Assembly: GCA_002914805.1 (NCBI GenBank)
Contig: JXTB01000177.1
Span: 566,981-630,980, forward strand
Length of the DNA: 64,000 nucleotides
Source of the DNA: Parasponia andersonii
Lineage: Eukaryota; Streptophyta; Magnoliopsida; Rosales; Cannabaceae
Reading direction: 5' to 3'
The notes beneath the pieces were generated by a model. That model did not search any database and had not been told where the DNA came from. It saw only the letters and a list, made by a program, of their open reading frames with translations. How positions within the stretch are numbered: the first letter of the stretch is position 1; the number at the start of each line of letters is the position of its first letter. The translations under genes were made by a program, and so were the position numbers. Below are positions 1 to 12,128 of this stretch, in pieces.

Positions 1-1218
1 TTCGGAATAGTAAATGTAATGTATGATGCAAGTAAATAAACAACATAAACTTAATTACTAATTTTTATGATAATTCAATTTTCTCTAACTAGGTATCGTC
101 GTAGGATAGGTCACATAATTATTAATTGAATTGAGACATTTTCAATTGAAAAATAAAACATTAAAATATCTCATATTTCCTTTTATTTATTACTTACTAT
201 TTTACAGTCATGATACTATTAATAGTTTAATTGTATACTCATAAGTGTGACTCGTTATTTCAAATTTTAGCAACTTAACTCAAAATTACCGTCGTAGGAT
301 AGCTCAATTTTGAAATACATTCTAAAATTCTATCTCTTAGAAATTAAGTCTTGTTACTAATTTAAATAGACACTCTCCATAAAGAGGATGAAATCTAAGT
401 TTCTCTAAGTGTCAATTAAATCTCACGGTACTTAATTAATAATGGAGACTATGAGATATATTGTCGCATACCCCTCTCCCACTAATTATTTTAAAATCTT
501 ATATGTTTTTACTAATAAACATCTAATATTTTTTTTAATCTAATTATTATATCTAATATAATTTTTTTTAGGTTAAACTATTCATCCATTCTTATTGGTC
601 CTAAATAAATTACTTCATTTTCTAAAAATTTAAATTTATTATTATAGGAATAATTTGGCTAATCTATTTAATCTAATTAATAAGGATAACTTAAATTAAA
701 TAAGTGTGAAAATATCAAAATTTAACTATTAAAATTGGATCACATTACTCAATTTAATCCAATTAAATTCGTTATAATCTACCTAAACTATTTTAGAACG
801 AATATGACATATATGTATGACATTCGTAAATGACTATGAGTAGATATAATGAATGACATATTATAATGCATGGTCATATTATATATATCACATATAATAT
901 AATAAAATAAAAAATAAAATAATATTTGGCCGAGTCTCTTAGGATATTACAATTCAATAAAATAATAAAATTACAAAAAGTCAAAAGTACACAAGTTCAA
1001 AAACTATCCGCCGGTCTTCTTGGGCCTCCTTCTTTCTTTTGGTATTTTTACAAATCAGATTTGTAAAAAGTGATATTTATATAAATAGCTTTACAAAAGT
1101 AGCTGAATGGGTTGAGCTGCATATGTCCAGCCCAATAAAGTTATCTTATATATCCATTTGGACCTGGGGCACCTTTTTTTTTTGTTTTTCATTTGTAAGC
1201 ATTTGGTCGTACCATATG

Positions 1219-1277
<59 letters not shown>

Positions 1278-1480
1278 GAGGACTTCTAGTGGTTTCAATT
1301 TTCTAGTGATCATGAATGGATACTAAAAAAAATAGTGATAACATTAAATTTTTTTGACATTGATAAATAATATTAAATTTTTTTTTCCAATCACCAAACT
1401 AATCAACACTATAGGATATAGATCTAATGGTTTAAACTCATCCATTCATCATCAGATATATATATATTTATATAAAAATT
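1..1480. other. AT-rich non-coding stretch
   Basis: No gene is visible. The sequence is strongly AT-rich, with scattered short phrases such as 'cgtcgtaggatag' occurring near 98-110 and again near 290-302. It may be decayed LTR or transposon sequence continuous with the copia-type LTR that follows, but I cannot assign it to a family. Confidence 0.4.
1223..1272. repeat. (TA)n microsatellite
   Basis: About 25 uninterrupted TA units. An open frame reading through it encodes alternating Ile-Tyr and is not a gene. Confidence 0.95.
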
Positions 1481-1499
1481 AGGCACTACCTACTCATGC

Positions 1500-3341
1500 A
1501 TATAAATAATTAATACTATATACTCATATAACTATTATGGTATCAATTGTTAGTTTTAAAATAATTTTTTCAGCGGAAGATTGGCCAAAGAACATTCAAA
1601 AATTTTCTCAAAATAATTGACTATATAAGTATATAGTATTAATTCATAGCAAATAGAAACATACAAAGAAAGTATATATAATTCCTCTTGTGGCATATCA
1701 ACAGATCCTAATTTTTCTGTCTTCTAAATCACAATCTTCTAATCCAAGACTCAAGTATAATTAGATGAACGTATGGGCATTGTGTACAATTTATTAGACT
1801 CATATTTTAGACACTTGCAATATTCTCAACATATGAGATTGTAAGAGTTTATTCTACAAAGAATAGGAAGATTCTCTTCTTTTTTCTCTCTAGGTTATAA
1901 AAACTTTGTAGAAAATATTACGTAATTATATTTTGCTAAGGTTTCACCTTATATATATATATATACTTATGAAACTATTTAGTAAATAATATATTAATCA
2001 AATTAATGTATATATATAATGAAAATTCTTTTTTAATCAAGAAACCGTACTTTTTTTTTGTTTCCAAACGTAAAGTTTATTTATGTTTAAATTAATTAAT
2101 ATATATATATATCTAAATAAGTAAACTTTAGTTAGGTTCTCAATTTTTGTTTATCTAATTATTTGATAATTAGATATTTTTTAATTTCAAAATTTAAACA
2201 AATTAAGAAACTTATTCCTCCATAAATTTAAATTAATTAATTCAAAATTAATTAGTTAATCAATTAATAACAGTCATTAATTATTGTAGATAAATAATTT
2301 ATCTAAAGAAAGTGTTCAATGACAAAAATAATGTAATATCCAATATTATGTTTGTAAGAGGTGGAATTGGGGACCTATAGACCTATAATTTAAGCTCCAA
2401 TAAATTAGGATAATTAATTAAATTCTTTAATTAATTTATATAATTTCTTAATTCCAGTATTAATATAATAATAATATGGAATTACAGTCTTAGAGTTATA
2501 GAATTAATTTACTCAGAAAATAATGAGTAGTCCATCGATTTGATCATTACATATAATTCAATCCTCCATAGATAATTCATAATTAGAGCAAAGTCATATT
2601 CTGTATACCTTTCTAATTTCATCTTTATCCTTATGTACCATTGATTCTCTAATGAACAATTAATTTATAAATATATTATAAATTGAGTACTCAAACTGTT
2701 CAAGTCCTAAATCAATATACAAGGAAATCATCTTTCTAGTTTCTTAATGGAAGAAATGGATTTCATATCAGTAAGCTATATTCCCTGCTACTTATCTCAT
2801 CGTGCTCCTGAGATATAAGTATTTTGATCTGTTTAGAAAACAAACCTTTAACAACTGTGTTAAAGAACATAATATTATAAATATGAGTCTATAACTACTT
2901 AGAATTAAAATAGATTTGTAGATGATCATCTATTGACATTATTTGAACTCTCAATAGTTAATGGAATTTATGTGAGATTCAAATCATATTTGGTCTAATC
3001 TTATAAAATCGAATTATATAAAGTACCCTCATTATGATATTAACACATTCATAGTTCAGATAAAACTTTTACATTCTCAATGTTAAAGAGTCATACTAAT
3101 AATATTTAATTAAAGACTCCATACATTAATTAATTAATAGTTTATACTTAGTTTATTATTCATAAATTTAATACTCATATATATAATAGCTATATACTAA
3201 ATTTATGATCACATAAATAAACTAAGAATTTTATGATATTTAAAGACAAACAAATTGTACAAATTCAAATAAAAATATTATTATATTTAATTCAACAAAT
3301 ATCTAAAATATAAATATTTTAGATATAAACCCTGAAAAACA
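1500..3341 (-). repeat. Old copia-type LTR, family X, first copy
   Basis: The stretch from about 2550 to 3341 matches, piece by piece, two other places in the window: 6325-6600 (opposite orientation) and 10163-10601 (same orientation). The second copy ends in the reverse complement of a TGTTAGGG start, which is typical of plant Ty1/copia LTRs, so this is read as an LTR lying on the minus strand. The left limit is uncertain. It is heavily diverged from the other copy. Confidence 0.5.
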
Positions 3342-3956
3342 CTAGTCATAATAATAAACTAATGGTTAGGTAGCCTTCTCATCTTTTGTAAGGGTTACAT
3401 AAATTGCCACTTGAGACTCTAAAAAGTCATATAATCAACTTTCTCAATCTCTTGGACAAAATCAAGAGATTTATTACAGAATAGATGGTGACTGGTGTTT
3501 GAGTCTTGAATCTTGTATGAACTTGTACAAAGAAATCTTTCTCAATTAGACATGGCATGTCTAACATGTCAAATAGGCTTGATTCAATATCTAGGACTCA
3601 TTTATAGCATTTTATTTATCGGCTCCAGATAAGCACGAGGTGGCATTTAAGACACTAATTCATATTTAGTTGCACTAAACTAGCTTAGATTAGGCTTAAT
3701 CTCGTAATGTTGTTTTTATCCAATCTAATAATTGAGTGCTAATACTATGTTTGCATTGTTAAGTAGAGTCTAATTAACTTTCTTTTTATATTTAATGATT
3801 GGTTAAGAGACTAGGTTCCACCAAATTACAATAAGATTAGTCATACAAGATCATAAGTCAAAGTATGACTAGTTTTTACTTTCTAAGGTAGGATTCACTA
3901 ACTTTGGCTACACTTGGGTGTATAGGAGTGACCACCAACGTGGTGACTATGCTAAG
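3342..3956. repeat. Non-coding repeat with an inverted partner at 6835-6940
   Basis: No gene. About 105 bp near 3435-3540 is repeated in reverse complement at about 6835-6935 with only a few differences. It includes the phrase 'agatggtgactggtgtt', which appears inverted as 'aacaccagtcaccatct'. The rest is unassigned AT-rich sequence. Confidence 0.55.
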
Positions 3957-5851
3957 GATGTTCTAGAGCTGGACACATGGAAAGTAATGTGCAAAATATC
4001 CAAAATACCCCTTAGAATTTAAATTATACCCTTTCTTGACATAGGCACTTTGGCAATCAAGATCATGTTGTTATCTCTTATAGAAAGACTATAATCTTTC
4101 AAGTGAATATCATAACCTTTCTCTAAGAGTTATCCCAAACTCAAAATTTTTGTTTTCATTGTGGGTATATAATAAACATTTGAAATAAATTGATGCCCCC
4201 TATTTAAAAGCAGATAAGAATTTTACTTTTTCTTTTTGTCGCTACGTTTGAATCATCACCGAAAGAAACATTCTCACTGATTGATTCATCAAGCTCTATA
4301 AATATTGATCGATGCCCACACATATGATTACTAGCACCAGTGTCAAGATACCATGTGTTTTCTTGTCCTCTGTTGTTGTCGTCATATGCTAGTAGCACGG
4401 TTCCATATTTCCCTTTTCTCTTTAATGTAATTGACTTTCTCTTCAATTCTGCTATTGGGTGCTCTGCACTCTCTAGCATAATGACCAAACTTGTGACAAT
4501 TAAAACATTTAACTTGAGACTTCTTAGGCCTTGAGTTCATTTGACCTCTACCATGACCTCTTGTAGAGCTATCTCCTCTTCTGAAATTGCTGATATGATA
4601 ATTGTGGTTGTTGTTGGAATTCCAACCTCGTCCATAACCTCAACTTGTACCACATACTTGTCGTCGGGCTTATCCTCTACCATGACCACGTTGATTTCTT
4701 TCGCTATGTTGGCTATCTTTTTTCTCTGTAAGTTGTATTTTGAGAAGCTACTCCTTAAAATTTGGCTTCTTCTTTTCCTTTTCCTCGTGAGCTTATAAAA
4801 TACCTAAGAGTTGTTCTATCGTCAAAGCTCTTAAATCTTTAGTTTTTTCGATGACAGTAACAATATTCTCAAACTTTGGATCTAACGATTGAAGAATCTT
4901 ACCATTTCACTTTATTTGATTCGAAATGGCTAGAACTCTTGAAAAGTAGTCAAAAACTGACTCAGTCTCCGTCATGTGTAGTAAATCAAACTCTCCTATT
5001 AGAGAATGAAGAAAGACCTTTTTAACCTTTTCTTCTCCCTTATATGAAATTTGAAGTTTCTCCCTTGCTTCCTTAGTGGAGGTTACACTTGAGATTTTCT
5101 CAAACCTGTCGTCATCTAAGGCCTGGTAGATGAGGAAGAGAGATTTTTTGTTTCTCTTTCTTGAATTTTTTAAACTATCCTTCTGTGTTGAGGATAGTGT
5201 TGCCTCATCTTTTGGCTTTTCATAACCTTTCTTTACTACTTCCCAAACATAATGTGCTCCAAGGAGAACTTTCATTTTGATAGTCCAATTATCAAAGTTG
5301 TTGGCTTAAAGTGGTGGAACTTAAAGAAATGCTAAATTATCGGTAGCCACAACTCTTAACAGAGTGAGCTTTTAGAAAATTATACTATATGGATAGATAC
5401 GGAATATCGAAAAACCTTAAGATTGACTTGTATATCGACTTGTTCAAAGTCAACGGTCAAAGTCAATGCTCGGTCAATGGTCAACACTGGTCAACAGTCA
5501 ATGGTGTAGTTAACGGCTCTAACAGTGTAGTCAAGGACGCGGTCCAATAGCTCTGACAGCTTAGTCAATGACTCTGACTTGGCTTAACTCGGTGAGTTGA
5601 CTCAGTTATGACAGTAAACTTCTGAAAACACATTCAGACTCGTTTGGACTCTGATTGGGCTGATTTTTATGGCAATATTTTCGTCTCGTTGAGCTCTTCG
5701 ATTTGATATAAAATAGTAGTATGTTTGGCATAATTAGGTAATACTCTCAATCTCAATAATTCTTTTCTGATATGGAAGATCAATCAAAGCTGCAACTACA
5801 GATCATACTTAGAATTTCATGAGAACTCACAATCTCATTCTGATACCACTT

Positions 5852-6319
5852 TATTAGAAATAAAACAAGCTTTATTATTCACTCAAATATTTTTACAAAA
5901 GAAAATTCTGAACTTTACACTTCAAGCTCACTCACTTACTAGAAATTATGCTTATTTCTCTCTTCTCTCTACTCTTAGAAGTTTTGCTTCTTACTTGATG
6001 CTTAGAAGTCAAATGATGAGGGATATTCATACTACATGAGAAACAATAAGAACCACACAAATAAACAATTATATAAATCCTTAAGTCACATATATTTTTT
6101 TCTACACACTTCTAATAATAATCTGAGTAATCAAATAATTTACATACAAAAAACTAATATCTAGCTAACACTAAAAGATTCCAGGTGGAAAGCTTCTTTA
6201 ATTTGGACTTAGACTTCTTTTTTTGTGAGCTTTGTATTTGGGCTAACTCTAACTTATTGGGCATCATGTTGATGGTCCTAGAACGCTTCTTATGGGCTTA
6301 AACAAATTTATTTTCAACA
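5852..6319 (-). repeat. LTR of copia-1, minus-strand copy
   Basis: 468 bp, starting TGTTGAAAATAAA on the minus strand and ending just before a TGGTATCAG primer-binding site. It is the same length as its partner at 9695-10162 and is followed outward by TTTTA, the complement of the target duplication. Confidence 0.9.
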
Positions 6320-6955
6320 TTTTATTAATCTTGAGTAGTTATAAACTCCTATTTGTAATAGTATGTTTTTTGACTTACTTGTTAACGTTTGTTTTTAAAC
6401 AAGCGGAATCACTTGTATCTTGGGAATAAAATGAAATGAATAGCTGGTAATGTAACTTATAAATATAAAATTCTTTCATTCTTAGAGGAAGTTAGAATGA
6501 TTCTCTTATGTATTATTTTTCGATTTGAACAGTTTGAGTACTCAATTTATAATCGATTTATTGTTTAATTGTTTATTAGAGAATTAACAGAACACAATGA
6601 TAAATATGTAATTAGAGTAGTAAATCAAAAAGTAGTCTAACTCTAATTAGGAATCGTTTGTGGAAGATTAAATGTATACCTTAATCTGTAAATTTATGTT
6701 GCATTCGGATTATCACAATTACTCGTAGTTTTATTTCCTTGGAGAAATCTGCAAAAGTTATCGTACAATAGTGCTAAAGTGGTTGTTTTGTTATTGGACA
6801 AATTCTTCGAGATTCGGGCTTACCCATAAGATTTCTTTGTAAAAGTTCATACAAGATTCAAGACTAAAACACCAGTCACCATCTATTCTGTAATAAATCT
6901 CTTGATTGTGTCCAAGAGATTGAGAAAATTAAATTTATGAATAACAAACTAAATT
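6320..6955 (+). repeat. Family X LTR, second copy, part lying beyond the inverted LTR
   Basis: Read as reverse complement, this is collinear with about 2550-2910 of the first family X copy. Shared phrases include 'gagtactcaaactgttcaa' and 'ctataactact'. It continues in sense with 10163-10601. The copia-1 element therefore inserted into this older LTR, and this part has since come to lie in the opposite orientation. Confidence 0.6.
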
Positions 6956-9694
6956 TATGAACCACGACATTGAAACATGCTTTGAGCTGGACACATTCAA
7001 AATGATATGGCAAAATATCTCAAAGCTTGTTACAAGGATTCATCATGGTTATGGTATTTGAGATTCAGGCATCTCAACTTTGGAGGACTAGAGCTACTAT
7101 CTAAGAAAGAAGTGGTGAGAGGCTTACCATGCATCAGTCATTCTGATCAGCTTTGTGAAGGATGCTTACTCGAGAAGCAATTCAGGAAAAGCTTTCCAAA
7201 AGAGTCAAATTCATGAACCCAGAAGCCACTAGAGCTTGTGCATATAAATATGTGCGGTCCTATCAAACCAAGTTCTTTTGGAAAGAGAAATTATTTCTTA
7301 CTCTTTATTGATGATTTCTGAAGAAAGACTTAGGTTTATTTCTTGAAGCAAAAATCAGAAGTTTTTGAAGCTTTCAAGAAATTCAAGGCTACCGTAGAGA
7401 AGGAAAACGGTCTTTAAATCAAAGCCATGAGATCTGATAGAGGAGGAGAATTCACTTCAAAAGAGTTACAAGAATTCTGTGAAGCAAATAGAATTCGATG
7501 AGCTTTAACCATTCCAAGATCCCCTCAATAGAATGGTGTGGTAGAAAGGAAGAACCGAACCATCCTTAACATAGCTCAAAACCTGCCGAAAAATAAGAGA
7601 TTACCCAAAGAGTTCTGGGTAGAAGCTATTGCATGTGCAGTTTATTTGTCCAATCGATCTCCAATAAGAAGTGTGTGGGAAAAGACTCCACAAGAAGCAT
7701 AGAGCAGAAGGAAGCCTGGGATCTCCCACTTGAGAGTCTTTAGAAGCATAGTCTATGTCATGTGCTAGATGAACATAGAACAAAGCTGGATGATAAAAGT
7801 GAGAAGTTCATTTTCATTGGCTACAACAACAACTCCGAAGGATATAAGTTATATAATCCTAACAATGGAAAAGTAATCATCAGCCGAGATGTAATATTCG
7901 ATGAAGAAAATGAATGAGACTTTGGTTCTCAAACAAATGATTATAATTTCTTTCCACAATTTGAAGATATGGAATCACTAGTAGAGTAAGCAAGAGAAGT
8001 TCATCAAGAGGCTATTACTCAACCTTCCTCACCAACATCATCCACTCATGAAGATTCGCCTCAATCTTTCTTAACTGAGAGGTATGAAAAACATACAAGA
8101 ATTCTTGAAGATCTATATGAGGTGATCGATAGACTCGAAATCTTCACTCTATTTTGCCTATTTGTTGATTGTGAACTAGTGAACTTCAAGAGGCTGTACA
8201 AGATGAAAAATGAAAGAATGCGATGGATAAAGAAGTCAAAGCCATAGAGAAGAATGACACTTAGGAGCTATCCTCTCTTCCCAAAGTTCATAAAGCTATC
8301 GGTGTAAAATGAGTGTACAAGGTGAAAAAGAATACCAACGAAGAGGTAGAAAGATACAAAGCAAGGCTAGTGGCGAAAGGTTATAGTCAAAGAGCTAGTA
8401 ATGACTACGACAAGGTATTCGCTCTTATGGCACGATTGGAAACTATAAGAATAATTATTTTTCTTGCTGCTCAGAATAAATGGAAGATTCATCATATGAA
8501 TGTAAAATCTACATTTCTGAATAGAGTTCTTGAAGAAAAAGTCTATATTGAACAACCATTGGATTATGACGTAAAAGGGCATAAAGATAAGGTTTTGAAG
8601 CTAAAGAAGGCTCTTTACAGTCTAAAGCAAGCACCAAGAGTATGGAACAGCTGAATTGACAAATATTTCTAAGAGAGTGGATTCATTAAGTGCCCTTATG
8701 AACATGCTCTCTATGTTAAGACTAAAGATAGAGACATTCTGGTCGTATACTTATATGTGGATGATCTCATATTCACTGGAAGTAATCTAAGGATGTTTGA
8801 AGAATTTAAGACAGTAATGACACATGAGATTGAAATGACAGACATCAGACTTATGGTATACTATCTCAGTATAGAAGTTAAGTAAAAGGAAGAAGGCATC
8901 TTTATCTCTTAAGAAAGCTATACAGAGGAGATCCTGAAGAAGTTCAATATAGATAATTGCAAGCCAATAAGTACACCAGTAGACTGCGGAAAAAATTATT
9001 CAAAGATGATGAAGTAAAAAAAGTGGATCCAACACTCTTCAAGAGCCTTGTTGGATGCCTTCGGTACTCGACATGTACAAGGTCTGACACTCTCTATACA
9101 AATAGACTAGTGAGTTGTTATATGGAAACTCCAACAACTACTCACTTCAAAGCTGCAAAGAAAATTCTCCATTACCTAAAATGTACGATCAATCTTGGCG
9201 TATTCTATTCATTTTCTAATGATTACAAACTCGTTGGTTACAGTGATAGTGATTGGGCCAGAGATACTGATGATCAAAAAAACACAACCGGTTTTGTGTT
9301 TTTTTTTGGGAGAAACTGCCTTCACCTGAGTATCCAAGAAATAACTGATTGTCACCCTTTCAACATGCGAAGCTGAGTACATCATGTGTTAGTCATGCAA
9401 TCTAACTAAGAAGGTTGTTGAAAGAGTTAAACATGCCTCAAAAAGAGCCAACAGAGACTTGTATCAATAATAATCAGCAATAGTTTTGGCTAAAAATCCA
9501 GTCTTTCATGACCAAAGCAAGTATATCGACACTCGTTATCATTACATAAGAGAATTGTTGCAAATAAAGAAGTACAATTGGAGTTTGTGAGATCACATGA
9601 TTAGATTGCTGATATTTTCTCCAAGCTACTCAAGTTTGAAGACTTCGCAAGATTAAGAAACTTACTTGATATTATAAAACAAGTTTAAACGGGG

Positions 9695-10162
9695 TGTTGA
9701 AAATAAACTTATTTAAGCCCATAAGAAGTATTCTAGGCCTATCAACATGAGACCTAATAAGTTGGAGTTAACCCAAGTGCAAAGCTCATAAAAGAAGAAG
9801 TCCAAATCCAAATTGAAGAAGTCTTTCACCTAAAATCTTCTAGTATTAGCTAGATATTACTTTTTTGCATGTAAATTATTTGATTACTTAGATTATTATT
9901 AGAAGTGTATAGAAGAAAATATGTGTAGCTTTAGGATTTTTCTAATTGTTTATTTGTGTGGTTCTCATTGTTTCTCATGTAGTATAAATATCCCTCCCCA
10001 TTTAAGTTCTAAGCATCAAGTAAGAAACAAATCTTCTAAGAGTGAAGAGAAGAAAGAAAGAAGCATAGCTTCTAGTGAGTGAGTAAGCTTGAAGAGTGAA
10101 GTTAAGAATTTTCTCTTATAAAAATATTTGAGTGAATAATAAAACTTATTTTATTTCCAATA
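9695..10162 (+). repeat. LTR of copia-1, plus-strand copy
   Basis: 468 bp, starting TGTTGAAAATAAA directly after a purine-rich tract ending in GGGG, and followed by the 5-bp duplication TAAAA at 10163-10167. It contains a TATA-like 'agtataaatatc' near 9980. Confidence 0.9.
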
Positions 10163-10601
10163 TAAAATTGATCTATATATGATCATTTTTTGACATTATT
10201 TAAATTCTCAATAATTAACAGAATTTATGTTAAATTTAAATTATGTCTGATCCAGCCCAATACAATTTTATTATATAAAGTATCTCTATTATAATATTGC
10301 TATATTAATAGGTCGGATAAGACTATTGCATTCTCAATATCAATAGACCTTATTAATAATATTTAATTAAAGATTCTAACTTTAATTACTTATTACGGAC
10401 TTTATTTAGTTTACTTTCTATAAACTTATCCCTTATGCATATAACATTTATATCCTAAATTTATTGTCACATTAATAAACTAGAATTTTCTGACATATTT
10501 ATAAGATAAACAAAATATGCACAATCTCAAATAGAAAAAAATGTATTTTATTTATGCAGAAAAATTCTAAAATACATGCTTTAATGACATTAACCCTAAC
10601 A
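10163..10601 (-). repeat. Family X LTR, second copy, terminal part
   Basis: Matches 2910-3341 in the same orientation and ends 'aaccctaaca', the complement of a TGTTAGGGTT start. The target duplication of copia-1 sits at its left edge, so this is the other side of the LTR into which copia-1 inserted. Confidence 0.65.
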
Positions 10602-12060
10602 AACGATATTCTAGAATTGCCATACACCAATTTAGTAGGTGCTTTTTTTTTTTACCTATCTTTATAAATTATTTTGCCCAATTAAAATTCATATCACGCA
10701 TGTTTTTTCAAGATAAAAGATAAAGAGAGAAAAATATTAAATAATATATATTTAATATTATATTCTTTCAACTACTCAAATCATGACAAGTTTTTGATAA
10801 AGATCAAATAATTAAAAAAAAATACCTATATGTTATACGAAATATCAATTAGATTATGGCCCATTACATACATATATATAAATATATATATCCCCTAGAG
10901 CGAATAATTCCACTAAATGCAAAATCAAATCGAAGCACGTATACGTTATTAGTCCCCATCATTTCATAAATTATGCACTTTCTTTTTTTTCTCCAATGAA
11001 CCAAAAAAGAAAAATATTCGTTTCGGATTGTGAAAGCCAACCCATGCATTTTAATCACACATCTTCTTTTATCTACGAAAACAGCGGAATAACTTTCTTG
11101 TTTCTTTTGGCCAACAAAGCTGAATAACTTTTGCAATCGGCAATGGAAAAAGAACCTTCTTTTCTTAAAAACTAAAGATTAAAAGGATGACTTAGACGCC
11201 ACCAAAGTCCTGCTTATTACCAACCACCAATTATGAAATCTATACAACACGGTGACATCAATCTAAGAGAAGATATTTGTAATAAAAAAATACTCTTATC
11301 CCGGCCTGAATAAATGTCTACTTCTTCCATGATTTTTCAGAATACATCTACAAAAATTATTACGTCTACAAAAATTAAATAAAAAAGATCTTTAATTGAT
11401 AGGCATCTCTCATACATTCCCAAATAATGTGAAATACTACAATCAATGTAATGACATTGTTAAATTTTCAGTGATGAATTCGATGAATTACTAGTATCAT
11501 TATTGATTTTTAATCAAGCATAGATTCAAACATCTATTATGAGAATTCACAACATATAAAACAAGATTTTTTTTGTTCGAATAACTGAAATCAATCAGAA
11601 ATGGCCAGATATGGAGAAAACTAGTCAGTACAACCCAACTAAACACAAGAACTAACACGATTTGACATCATAAGAATATATGATTCTAGCTGAAAGACCA
11701 GTCCGGTATTCGCATGATGATGTACTATTCCCTATCTAATAAACCTCAAATCGAAAGAGAAATTGCTCAAATAATATCTGGTCACCCTATACATACATAC
11801 CACAGCTATACAAAACACGGCCAGTGGCATCACGTTCAACCCCATTTACACGAACCTTTAAAATAATATGTACGTACATGAATCAAAAGGTAAACGCCGC
11901 CCATTATAAAATAACCCACTTTTTCGTATATACAATATTGTCAGCTCTTCTCATTGCCGTTGGTTTCAAATCCATGCATCTTTTCTTGATCTTTGTTCTT
12001 GATCTTTGTTCTTGATCTTTCATTAAATATTATATATATCCCCTTCTGGCCAAAAAACCT
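10602..12060. other. Intergenic region upstream of metacaspase A
   Basis: No gene seen. The sequence is AT-rich, with poly(T) runs and a short tandem 'gatctttgttctt' repeated about 2.5 times at 11988-12020. A 90-residue frame on the minus strand (10864-11136) resembles nothing I recognise and ends in low-complexity residues, so I do not call it a gene. Confidence 0.5.
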
Positions 12061-12101
12061 CAATTATTGTCATCCCTAGCTAGAACTTTCATTTGGCGCA
12101 T

Positions 12102-12109
12102 TATAAATA
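12102..12109 (+). promoter_or_regulatory. TATA box candidate of metacaspase A
   Basis: TATAAATA inside 'attataaatag', the same 11 bases that precede gene B. A normal start of transcription about 30 bases downstream would fall near 12132-12140, just beyond the first ATG of the frame (12129). This bears on which start codon is used. Confidence 0.5.
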
Positions 12110-12128
12110 GTACTTCAAGCTTGATCAT

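Larger units (their letters stand above)
3957..10167. mobile_element. Ty1/copia retrotransposon fossil (copia-1), rearranged
   Basis: This is a decayed Ty1/copia element. One side lies on the minus strand: LTR 5852-6319, a primer-binding site matching initiator Met-tRNA (TGGTATCAG) at 5840-5848, a gag region at about 4900-5280, then a CCHC knuckle and protease start at about 4200-4550. The other side lies on the plus strand: integrase from about 7000, reverse transcriptase and RNase H to about 9680, a purine tract, and LTR 9695-10162. Both LTRs are 468 bp. The sequence flanking the outer end of each LTR is the same 5 bp (TAAAA, reading with the element), which shows the two sides came from one insertion. 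The LTRs differ at roughly one position in eight by eye, so the insertion is probably several million years old. The element is broken many times and is not functional. Confidence 0.85.

Noticed and set aside
1039-1326. 95-residue frame with a long Ile-Tyr run
   Set aside because: It reads through a (TA)n microsatellite in non-coding sequence; no domain or codon structure.
10864-11136. 90-residue minus-strand frame upstream of metacaspase A
   Set aside because: No recognisable domain; AT-rich intergenic DNA and low-complexity end.
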